DNA from: Gammaproteobacteria bacterium
GTDB lineage: Bacteria > Pseudomonadota > Gammaproteobacteria > Granulosicoccales > Granulosicoccaceae
Assembly: GCA_003511825.1 (NCBI GenBank)
Contig: DOIU01000242.1
Coordinates: 1-17,188, forward strand
Direction of reading: 5' to 3'
Length of the DNA stretch: 17,188 nucleotides
Both the position numbers and the translations under genes were made by a program. Numbering within the stretch: the first letter of the stretch is position 1; every line of letters starts with the position of its first letter. This document shows positions 1 to 6,211 of the stretch, one piece after another. The notes beneath the pieces are model-generated. The model was not told where the DNA came from. It saw nothing but the letters and a program-made list of their open reading frames with translations, and made no database searches.

Positions 1-560
1 CGGGTGCCACCGCAAACCCCCGCCGGCTGACGTATGGCCCCCCCGGTGTCCGTGCCGGTGGCCGCCGGCGCCAGACCTGCCGCCACCACGGCGGCACTGC
101 CACCGGATGACCCGCCCGGCACGCAGTCTGTGTTCCAAGGATTTTTCACCGCGCCGTAGTAGCTGTTTTCGTTGGACGACCCCATGGCGAACTCGTCCAT
201 ATTGGCTTTACCCAGCATGACCATGCCCGCTTGCTTGAGCTGGGTCACCACCGTTGCATCGTAGGGAGCGATAAAGTTATCCAACATGCGCGACGCGCAA
301 CTGGTCTTGACACCCTCGGTGCAGAAAATGTCTTTGTGGATGAGCGGAATACCGCACAGCGGCCCGACCGAACCGGCGGCGCGCTGCACATCCGCTGCGC
401 GCGCAGCGGCAAGCGCTCCGTCGGCGTCGACGCTGATCAGCGCGTTGAGGCTTGCGCCCAACTGCTCGATGCGGTCGAGATAGTGTTGTGTGAGAGCTTC
501 ACTGGTGGTTTCGCCACTGGCCAGCGCGCGACTCAACGCCGCGATGGTTTTTTGCTGCAT
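1..560 (-). CDS. gatA: Glutamyl-tRNA(Gln)/aspartyl-tRNA(Asn) amidotransferase subunit A, N-terminal part (cut by window edge)
   Basis: Translating the minus strand from ATG at 558-560 gives an unbroken frame to base 1, about 186 residues of an amidase-signature protein. GatA releases ammonia from glutamine (or asparagine) for transamidation of mischarged Glu-tRNA(Gln) or Asp-tRNA(Asn) in the GatCAB complex. Visible marks: the start MQQKTIAALSRAL, the catalytic lysine segment PLIHKDIF, the glycine/serine loop GGSSGGSAA with the cis-serine, and DTGGAIRQPA near the edge. In that last motif the family has serine as acyl-enzyme nucleophile (DTGGSIRQPA); here codon 36-38 reads GCC, alanine. The following residues (GVCGGT) also stray from the usual pattern, so low-quality sequence at a contig end is possible. 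gatA follows gatC on the same strand after a 51-bp gap; AGG nine bases before the ATG is a modest ribosome binding site. The C-terminal majority of the protein is outside the window. Confidence 0.93.
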   Translation of the reverse strand, partial: MQQKTIAALSRALASGETTSEALTQHYLDRIEQLGASLNALISVDADGALAAARAADVQRAAGSVGPLCGIPLIHKDIFCTEGVKTSCASRMLDNFIAPYDATVVTQLKQAGMVMLGKANMDEFAMGSSNENSYYGAVKNPWNTDCVPGGSSGGSAAVVAAGLAPAATGTDTGGAIRQPAGVCGGT

Positions 561-611
561 GATCTAGGGCCTGTTAACACGGGTTGTAATAGGAGGACGT
601 GCCATGTCTGA

Positions 612-899
612 TCATTCAATCACTTTGGGGACCAAATACAGGCCGTCCTCGACCGCTGGGGCAGATTGCTGGAATTGCGCGTGCTGGTCGGATTCAGTCA
701 CCGCGTCCTCGCGCAAACGCTGCACCGCCTCCAGCGGATGCGCCATCGGATGTACGCCTTGGGTGTCAACGGCATCCATTTGCGCAGCCAACTGCAGTAC
801 GTTTTCCAGATTGGCGGCATACTCGGGCAGTCTGTCGTCGTCAATCGCAACTCTGGCCAGATGCGCGATCGCTCTGACATCGTCCGTCTCAAGACTCAT
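612..899 (-). CDS. gatC: Glutamyl-tRNA(Gln)/aspartyl-tRNA(Asn) amidotransferase subunit C
   Basis: 95 residues, the normal GatC length. GatC is the small non-catalytic subunit that wraps between GatA and GatB and stabilises the amidotransferase. Seen in the sequence: an N-terminal helix with IAHLARVAIDDD (the usual 'V..iA.LArl.l.e' pattern), then NLENVLQLAAQMDAVDT, the HPLEAVQRLREDAV segment with the family's 'R.D.v' motif, and a C-terminal DGLYLVPKVIE matching the typical 'f.vPkvie' ending. GGAG lies seven bases before the ATG. It is the first gene of a gatC-gatA operon transcribed leftward and divergent from mreB. Confidence 0.95.
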   Translation of the reverse strand: MSLETDDVRAIAHLARVAIDDDRLPEYAANLENVLQLAAQMDAVDTQGVHPMAHPLEAVQRLREDAVTESDQHAQFQQSAPAVEDGLYLVPKVIE

Positions 900-934
900 G
901 AGGTGTCTCCAACGTCATGTGAGTTAATCGCCGG

Positions 935-940
935 ATTATA
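935..940 (-). promoter_or_regulatory. -10 box of the gatCA promoter
   Basis: On the minus strand this is a perfect TATAAT, 35 bases upstream of the gatC ATG. No good -35 hexamer lies at 16-18 bp; a TTTCGC (961-966) sits at 20 bp. The perfect -10 and its placement in the divergent gatC/mreB gap support a promoter; the -35 is weak. Confidence 0.5.
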
Positions 941-1016
941 GCGCGAACTGTCGCAAGCGGGCGAAACTGTTTTCACCAACGACGACGACGCTGGAATACG
1001 TGCTCAAGCCTGATGG

Positions 1017-1045
1017 TTTGCAGCCGCTCACACCGATGCTAGAAT
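1017..1045 (+). promoter_or_regulatory. Candidate sigma70 promoter of the mreB operon
   Basis: TTTGCA (1017-1022), a 17-bp spacer and TAGAAT (1040-1045) match the sigma70 consensus at 4/6 and 5/6 positions. Transcription would start near 1052, leaving a leader of roughly 57 bases before the mreB ATG at 1109. Read by eye only. Confidence 0.5.
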
Positions 1046-1108
1046 CGCGCGTTGGCCCGAGACTTGCCCCAACTCTTCTTTACACGCTACCGAGACGACG
1101 CTCCCATT

Positions 1109-2158
1109 ATGTTACCGAAACGACTACGTGGACTCTTTTCAACGGATTTATCCATAGATTTGGGCACGGCCAATACGCTCATCTATGTCAGGGGTCGCGG
1201 AATCGTGTTGGATGAGCCCTCGGCTGTCGCCGTGCGCACAGACCTCGCTCAAAACGGTTCGCGTCGCGTTGAGGCCTACGGTGCCGAGGCCAAACAAATG
1301 GTCGGGCGAACACCTCAGCATATTAAAGCGATTCGCCCGATGCGCGATGGCGTGATCGCGGACTTCAGTATCACCGCCAAAATGTTGCAGCACTTTATCA
1401 AAAAGGTGCACGACGCCCGCTTCTTCCGTCCCAGCCCACGCGTGCTGGTGTGTGTGCCTTGCGGGGCCACCCAGGTAGAACGACGCGCCATCAAAGAATC
1501 CGCTGAGGGCGCGGGCGCACGCCAAGTGTTCTTGATTGAGGAACCCACGGCGGCGGCCATCGGCGCCGGCATGCCGGTGGAAGAACCGCATGGCTCCATG
1601 GTCCTCGATATCGGCGGTGGCACGTCTGAAGTGGCCGTATTGTCGCTCAAGGGTATTGTCTACTCCGCGTCGGTACGCATTGGTGGTGACCAGTTTGATC
1701 AATCCATTATTGACTATGTGCGACGCAACTATGGCACCCTCATTGGCGAGGCTACCGCTGAAGCCATCAAACACGAGATCGGTTCGGCCTACCCCGGCAA
1801 AGAACTGCTGGAAATGGAGGTGAAAGGTCGCAATCTGTCTGAAGGCGTACCGCGCTCGTTCACATTAAACAGCAATGAGATTCTCGAAGCGCTGCAAGAG
1901 CCGTTGTACGGCATCGTTGCCGCGGTGAAGAAGGCATTGGAGCAAACGCCGCCCGAACTCGGCGCCGATGTCTCTGATCGCGGTATTGTTCTCACCGGCG
2001 GCGGCGCACTGCTCAAAGGCATTGACCGGCTGCTGATGGAAGAAACCGGCCTGCCAGTCTTAATCGCCGAAGACCCACTCACTTGCGTTGCACGCGGCGG
2101 TGGACGCATACTGGAACTCCTTGACGAGCATGGGCGGGACTTCTTCGCCGTCGAATAA
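1109..2158 (+). CDS. mreB: Rod-shape-determining actin homologue MreB
   Basis: 349 residues from ATG 1109, close to the usual ~347. MreB polymerises on ATP at the inner membrane and guides the elongasome (MreC, MreD, RodA, PBP2) for sidewall peptidoglycan synthesis. The start at 1109 is chosen because MLPKRLRGLFSTDLSIDLG matches the family N-terminus ('M..k.rg.fs.DlsIDLG'); the frame opens 19 codons earlier but that part is not conserved. Seen: phosphate-1 loop DLGTANTLIYVRGRGIVL, the phosphate-2 motif LDIGGGTSEVAVLSL, the IGGDQFD segment, and the adenosine motif ILTGGGALLKGID in the form VLTGGGALL. The ribosome binding site is weak. It heads a tight operon with mreC and mreD. Nothing suggests loss of function. 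Confidence 0.97.
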   Translation: MLPKRLRGLFSTDLSIDLGTANTLIYVRGRGIVLDEPSAVAVRTDLAQNGSRRVEAYGAEAKQMVGRTPQHIKAIRPMRDGVIADFSITAKMLQHFIKKVHDARFFRPSPRVLVCVPCGATQVERRAIKESAEGAGARQVFLIEEPTAAAIGAGMPVEEPHGSMVLDIGGGTSEVAVLSLKGIVYSASVRIGGDQFDQSIIDYVRRNYGTLIGEATAEAIKHEIGSAYPGKELLEMEVKGRNLSEGVPRSFTLNSNEILEALQEPLYGIVAAVKKALEQTPPELGADVSDRGIVLTGGGALLKGIDRLLMEETGLPVLIAEDPLTCVARGGGRILELLDEHGRDFFAVE

Positions 2159-2173
2159 CCCGAGGGTGCTGTC

Positions 2174-3124
2174 GTGAAGCCGATTTTTCGACGTTCGCCA
2201 ACCCTCACCATCCGCTTGATGGTGTTTGCCGCCTTGTCGGTCGGCTTTATGACGCTCGAACACCGCAGCGAGAAGTTGCAGTTGGTGCGCGACTTTTTCG
2301 CCCAGTTAGTGTACCCCGTACAGTACTTGGTCACCCTGCCGAGCCAGGCTTACGACGAGATGGCCAACGTCTTCACCTCGCACCAACAATTGCTGGCTGA
2401 AAACCAGCAACTGCGCCAGACCCAAACACTGCTGGAATCCCGTTTGCAAACCTTCAATAGCCTTGCCGCCGAAAATCAGCGACTGCAGCGTCTGTTACAC
2501 GCCTCGCGCAAGATTCGCCAGCGGGTGTTGGTGGCTGAGATGCTCGCGGTTGATCTCGACCCTTATCGACAAAAAGTCTTGGTGAACAAAGGCAGCCGTG
2601 ACGACGTGTACGTCGGGCAGCCCGTCATCGATGCGAAAGGCATTATGGGCCAGATCACGCAAGTTTCTAAGACATCAGCGACCGCATTACTCATCTCTGA
2701 CCCCAGCCACGCAATCCCCGTGACCGTGGTGCGCAATGGCTTGCGCTCGATTGCCAACGGCATCGGCACGCCCAACCTTATTCGCCTGGACTACATCCCG
2801 GGCAATGGCGATATCGAGGCCGGTGATATGTTGGTATCGTCCGGGCTCGGTGGGCGATTCCCTCGCGATTTGCCGGTTGCCACCGTCACGCGTGTAGACC
2901 GCAAGCCTGGTAAGCCCTTCGCGCAGGTGTTCGCGCGCCCGGCTGCCTCATTGGATCGTGGGCATCAAGTGTTGCTGGTCTGGAAAGACGAGCCCGCGCG
3001 CGATCAACACCACCGTCCCGAGGTCATCCCCGAATATCCGACACACGGCAAACTGCATTGGCCCAGCATTGAACGGCTGGCGGCTGAACACTCAGCCCAT
3101 CCGCTCACGCCGTGGCTGTTGTAA
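2174..3124 (+). CDS. mreC: Rod-shape-determining protein MreC
   Basis: 316 residues starting at GTG 2174, with GAGGG seven bases upstream, 15 bases after mreB. MreC is a bitopic inner-membrane protein whose periplasmic beta domain activates PBP2 in the elongasome. Seen: basic N-terminus KPIFRRSPT, one membrane segment at about residues 12-30 (IRLMVFAALSVGFMTL), a coiled coil at about 55-115 (repeated LLAENQQLRQ and LAAENQRLQRLL heptads), then the beta-rich core with VLVNKGSRDDVYVGQPVID, GIMGQI, LLISDPSHAIPV and GDMLVSSGLGGRFPRDLPV, all typical. The tail after about residue 275 (charged, His/Pro-rich) is variable in the family. Confidence 0.96.
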   Translation: MKPIFRRSPTLTIRLMVFAALSVGFMTLEHRSEKLQLVRDFFAQLVYPVQYLVTLPSQAYDEMANVFTSHQQLLAENQQLRQTQTLLESRLQTFNSLAAENQRLQRLLHASRKIRQRVLVAEMLAVDLDPYRQKVLVNKGSRDDVYVGQPVIDAKGIMGQITQVSKTSATALLISDPSHAIPVTVVRNGLRSIANGIGTPNLIRLDYIPGNGDIEAGDMLVSSGLGGRFPRDLPVATVTRVDRKPGKPFAQVFARPAASLDRGHQVLLVWKDEPARDQHHRPEVIPEYPTHGKLHWPSIERLAAEHSAHPLTPWLL

Positions 3125-3603
3125 ATCTGCGTAACATCTGGCCACTGCCGGCCACGCTGCTGGTCGCGATGATGCTCACACTGATGCCGCTGCCAGACTG
3201 GGCGCGCGCCATCCGTCCGGACTGGCTGGGTCTGTTGGCCATTTTTTGGAGCATGGTCTTACCGCGCACGTTCAGCATCGGCTCTGCCTGGATAGTGGGT
3301 CTGCTGCTTGATGCCATCATCCAAGCCCCGTTTGGTCAAAACGCGCTGGGGCTCGTGATCATCGTTTATATCACCTCGCGCATGAACGAACATCTGCTGT
3401 CAGCGCCTCTGATTCAGCAAACGATGTTCGTGTTTATTCTGCTCCTGACGCGACAAGTCCTCACGGTGTGGATCAACGGTATCAGCGGCCATTTGCCTCC
3501 CACTCTGACGCTATTGTGGTTGCCGCCGCTGCTGTCCGTGATCCTGTGGCCCTGGTTGTTTATACTGCTACGCAACCTCGCACGCCGCTACCGGATGATA
3601 TAG
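3112..3603 (+). CDS. mreD: Rod-shape-determining membrane protein MreD
   Basis: 163 residues from GTG 3112, overlapping the end of mreC by 13 bases, which suggests coupled translation. MreD is a polytopic inner-membrane partner of MreC in the elongasome. About five to six hydrophobic segments are visible: LPATLLVAMMLTLMPLP, DWLGLLAIFWSMVLP, IGSAWIVGLLLDAIIQAP, the ALGLVIIVYIT stretch, MFVFILLLTRQVLTVWI and the C-terminal LLSVILWPWLFILLRNL. The family signature is the 'P..wa..RPdWl.L..iyW' block (here PLPDWARAIRPDWLGLLAIF), followed by G..W..GLLlD....pfGqnAL. Start alternatives are few; the next methionine is well inside the first membrane segment. Confidence 0.94.
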   Translation: MAVVNLRNIWPLPATLLVAMMLTLMPLPDWARAIRPDWLGLLAIFWSMVLPRTFSIGSAWIVGLLLDAIIQAPFGQNALGLVIIVYITSRMNEHLLSAPLIQQTMFVFILLLTRQVLTVWINGISGHLPPTLTLLWLPPLLSVILWPWLFILLRNLARRYRMI

Positions 3604-3606
3604 ACA

Positions 3607-4563
3607 ATGCAAGCCGTATTTCTCGACACCCAAACCCTTGGCCAAGACATTGATCTGCAAGCACTGGATGCCTTAGGACTGACCTGGCAACACTTTGACA
3701 ACAGCCAACCCGACGACGTCGCAATGCGGATTCGCGACGCCGAGGTGGTGCTCGCCAACAAAGCCATCATTGATCGCGACGCCATTGCGCAGGCCAAGCA
3801 CCTTAAACTGATCTGCATCCCGGCAACCGGCACCAATAATGTTGATTTGCAAGCCGCTCGTGAACGGGGTATCCCGGTTTGCAATTGCAGCGGTTATGGC
3901 ACAGCGGCGGTCAGCCAGCATGTGTTCAGCTTGATCCTGGCGCTCGGTGTGCACCTGTTGGAATACCATCGCGCCGCCATGGCAGGCCAATGGGGAAAGA
4001 GTCCGTTCTTCTGTTTACTCGACTACCCCATTACCGAACTCGCCGGCAAAACCTTGGGCATTGTCGGCTACGGCACCCTCGGGCGTGCCGTGGCAAAACT
4101 CGGCGAGGCATTCGGGATGCAGATTCTGGTTGCCAACCGGCCAGGTGCAGACACCGTTGCCCCGGATCGTGTGCCACTCGATAACTTATTGCCGCAGGTG
4201 GATGTCCTCAGCTTGCATTGCCCACTGACGCCCGACACGGAGAACCTCATCGGCGCCCGCGAATTGGGCTTGATGCGCGATAATGCGCTCTTGATCAATT
4301 GCGCACGCGGCGGGGTCGTGGATGAGCACGCCTTGGCAGACGCCCTGCGCGCCGGCACCCTGGGCGGCGCAGGCGTCGACGTTCTCACCGAAGAGCCGCC
4401 GATCAACGGGAATGTACTGCTCGATCCGACAATACCGCGACTGATCATCACACCCCACAGCGCCTGGGGGAGCCGCGAGGCACGACAGCGGATCGTCTCC
4501 ATCACCGCTGACAATATTCGCGCGTCTCTTGCGGGACAGCCACAGAACGTCGTCAATCCTTGA
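3607..4563 (+). CDS. D-2-hydroxyacid dehydrogenase (glycerate dehydrogenase / hydroxypyruvate reductase type)
   Basis: 318 residues, three bases after mreD. It belongs to the NAD(P)-dependent D-isomer 2-hydroxyacid dehydrogenases; the closest type I recognise is glycerate dehydrogenase/hydroxypyruvate reductase (HprA-like). Seen: N-terminal substrate domain ending in IPATGTNNVDLQAARERGI; Rossmann motif GIVGYGTLGRAVA; catalytic arginine in NCARGGVVDEHAL; glutamate in LTEEPP; catalytic histidine in ITPHSAWGS. At the end of the second beta strand the residues are ANRPG rather than an aspartate, which would allow NADP(H); that is inference. Its place directly behind mreD, where many relatives carry maf and rng, is the odd point. 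Substrate is not proven by sequence; other small D-hydroxyacids are possible. Confidence 0.88.
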   Translation: MQAVFLDTQTLGQDIDLQALDALGLTWQHFDNSQPDDVAMRIRDAEVVLANKAIIDRDAIAQAKHLKLICIPATGTNNVDLQAARERGIPVCNCSGYGTAAVSQHVFSLILALGVHLLEYHRAAMAGQWGKSPFFCLLDYPITELAGKTLGIVGYGTLGRAVAKLGEAFGMQILVANRPGADTVAPDRVPLDNLLPQVDVLSLHCPLTPDTENLIGARELGLMRDNALLINCARGGVVDEHALADALRAGTLGGAGVDVLTEEPPINGNVLLDPTIPRLIITPHSAWGSREARQRIVSITADNIRASLAGQPQNVVNP

Positions 4564-4580
4564 CGCCAGAGGCCTTAGCC

Positions 4581-4781
4581 ATGCATGACCGAGTCACTCG
4601 TCTGGAAGAAAAGATCATGGAATTGGAACACAGCCTCACGCAGCTGAACGATGTCATCATTGACCAATTCCGCGCGATCGAAAAACTGCAGATTGCCAAC
4701 CAGCAACTGCAAAACCGATTTGACAGCCTGAACGAATCCCGCATCCCGGATGAGCAGGACGAACGTCCGCCGCACTACTGA
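4581..4781 (+). CDS. slyX: SlyX family protein
   Basis: 66 residues from ATG 4581, which has AGAGG eight bases upstream. The frame also allows a TTG at 4560 overlapping the dehydrogenase stop, but the ATG with its better ribosome binding site is preferred. SlyX is a short all-helical protein of unknown role. Seen: a continuous coiled coil (VTRLEEKIMELEHSLTQLND, then AIEKLQIANQQLQNRFDSL) followed by the proline-rich C-terminal ending PDEQDERPPHY, which is the family signature ('e..PPHY'). It is the last gene of the mreB operon and converges on the Rieske-like gene with a 7-bp overlap. Confidence 0.92.
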   Translation: MHDRVTRLEEKIMELEHSLTQLNDVIIDQFRAIEKLQIANQQLQNRFDSLNESRIPDEQDERPPHY

Positions 4782-5362
4782 ATCGTGGCGCCTAGCACCA
4801 AGGTATCGCCGTCTATCCGGTGCGGCGGTACAACGAGGTTTTTCTGCGCCTGCTGTTGGCGATAGACCCGGCCTGCAATGTCATAACGCGAGCCTCGGCA
4901 ACTGTCGATAAAGCCGCCTGGCCACGTGTGTCCCTGAAACGCTTGTTCGTCGGGCGGCAGATACCGCACGGGGCAACCCAAGTCGGTACCGTAGGCGATC
5001 GCAACGAAGTATTGGGCGGTGGCCGAACGCAGTGTCTGGTCGAAACTCGCAGGCTGCTCGGAAGCTTTTGACACGGGGTCGCGCAAGGTTGATTCTGGGA
5101 TCTCTGCCAGGGCGTCCAGCAGCGCGGCACCGCGATACAAGACCACAACCGGCCGCCCTCCCCAGTCAACCAGCGTGGCCTTACCCACCGCCAGGGTCGC
5201 CAGAGAAATACGCGCCGTCTTCAGGCGGGCCTTGGGATCAGACTGCGTGGCCACAAAGCCGATGCCCACCCATACAATCCCGGCCAGAACCGAGTAGGCC
5301 ATCAACTTCACCCCCACACGCAACAGAAAACGGCGGCGGCGCGTATCACCGGTTGACGTCAT
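4775..5362 (-). CDS. bc1-type Rieske-like protein lacking all [2Fe-2S] ligands
   Basis: 195 residues, the size of a bacterial ubiquinol-cytochrome c reductase iron-sulfur subunit. Architecture fits that family: basic N-terminus with arginine cluster RRRRFLL (twin-arginine-like), one membrane anchor at about residues 16-37, a hinge, then a periplasmic head. The C-terminal half aligns by eye with the Rieske fold: GGFIDSCRGSRYDIAGRVYR corresponds to the usual GGFFCPCHGSxFDxAGRV, followed by NLVVPPHRIDGDTLVLG. The cluster motifs are altered. CTHLGC is GTDLGC (codons 4976-4990 region) and CPCHGS is DSCRGS (4889-4906). So the ligands Cys, His, Cys, His are Gly, Asp, Asp, Arg, while the two disulfide cysteines remain. 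It cannot bind a normal Rieske cluster; a structural or regulatory role is inference. No cytochrome b or c1 gene is adjacent. No strong ribosome binding site is seen before the ATG. Confidence 0.85.
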   Translation of the reverse strand: MTSTGDTRRRRFLLRVGVKLMAYSVLAGIVWVGIGFVATQSDPKARLKTARISLATLAVGKATLVDWGGRPVVVLYRGAALLDALAEIPESTLRDPVSKASEQPASFDQTLRSATAQYFVAIAYGTDLGCPVRYLPPDEQAFQGHTWPGGFIDSCRGSRYDIAGRVYRQQQAQKNLVVPPHRIDGDTLVLGATIQ

Positions 5363-5403
5363 CAGGTAAACTGCCTAGCGTTTGATTCATCGATCGAGCG
5401 TCA

Positions 5404-6204
5404 ATGCCCCCCACATCTCACATTGCTGTGATAGCCACTGACCCCTCCCTGGCCGCTGAAGCGGATCTCGTTGCCGACACGCTCGCCTTAGCGCGACACG
5501 TGCAGCCACAACCCGGGACTGAACTTTACCTGATTATCTCGCCAGACGGGCCTGGGCTGCAACTCACCGCCCCCGCCAGCGGCGTGGTACGCGTGGATTT
5601 CACACAGGGTCGACTGGCGCATCGTCGCCGCTTTGGCGGGGGCGAGTCCCTCGCGCGAGCCTGCGCGATCAACCCGTCAGCACAGACGCGTGTGATCGAT
5701 GCCACCGGCGGATTAGCACGCGATGCGTTTATCCTCGCGAGTGTTGGCGCCAGGGTCACGCTGATCGAGCAGTCGCCGGTCTTGTGCCATTTAATACAAG
5801 CGGCCATCGAGCATGCACTGTGCAAACCCGAGACCGCCGACATCGCCGCGCGCATGCGCCTGCACCAGGCCGACGCGCGCGCAGCGCTGCAAGCGCTATC
5901 AGCGGCGGAGCAGCCCGATACGGTCTACCTGGATCCCATGTACCCGGTGCGGCAGAAAAGTGCCCGTGTGAAAAAAGACATGCAAGTGCTGCATCAATTG
6001 ATCGGTCCAGACATGGACGGTGTGGGGCTATTACAGAGTGCCTTATTGGCGGCGCGCAAACGCGTGGTCGTTAAACGCCCGGCAAAGGCCGAACCGCTGG
6101 CTAAGACACGCCTGATTGGCGCCGTTCGCTCAGGCAGTACCCGATTTGATTTGTACGCGCCCTATGCGTTGGACGCCACGCACACGTCTGCCGAATACCC
6201 CTGA
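5404..6204 (+). CDS. rsmJ: 16S rRNA (guanine(1516)-N(2))-methyltransferase RsmJ
   Basis: 266 residues, slightly longer than the ~250 usual for RsmJ (formerly YhiQ), which methylates N2 of G1516 in 16S rRNA using S-adenosylmethionine. Seen: the N-terminal domain with VRVDFTQGRLAHRRRFGGG, a family hallmark; AdoMet motif I as VIDATGGLARDAFILASVG; the acidic end of the second strand in VTLIEQSP; and the catalytic motif YLDPMYP followed by the basic stretch SARVKKDMQ. A VVKRPAKAEPL segment near the C-terminus is also typical. It starts 41 bases from the divergent Rieske-like gene and ends seven bases before the stop of the convergent c-di-GMP gene. Confidence 0.94.
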   Translation: MPPTSHIAVIATDPSLAAEADLVADTLALARHVQPQPGTELYLIISPDGPGLQLTAPASGVVRVDFTQGRLAHRRRFGGGESLARACAINPSAQTRVIDATGGLARDAFILASVGARVTLIEQSPVLCHLIQAAIEHALCKPETADIAARMRLHQADARAALQALSAAEQPDTVYLDPMYPVRQKSARVKKDMQVLHQLIGPDMDGVGLLQSALLAARKRVVVKRPAKAEPLAKTRLIGAVRSGSTRFDLYAPYALDATHTSAEYP

Positions 6205-6211
6205 GACGCGC

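Noticed and set aside
591..927. A perfect AGGAGG followed seven bases later by ATG (604) on the plus strand, opening a 107-codon frame antisense to gatC.
   Set aside because: The product is a Ser/Cys/Ala-rich string typical of an antisense shadow of a real gene, with no recognisable domain. The ribosome-binding-like sequence falls in the gatC-gatA gap and is probably chance.
1148..1774. A 208-codon minus-strand frame inside mreB.
   Set aside because: It is the antisense of a strongly conserved gene in a GC-rich genome and has no recognisable domain or ribosome binding site.
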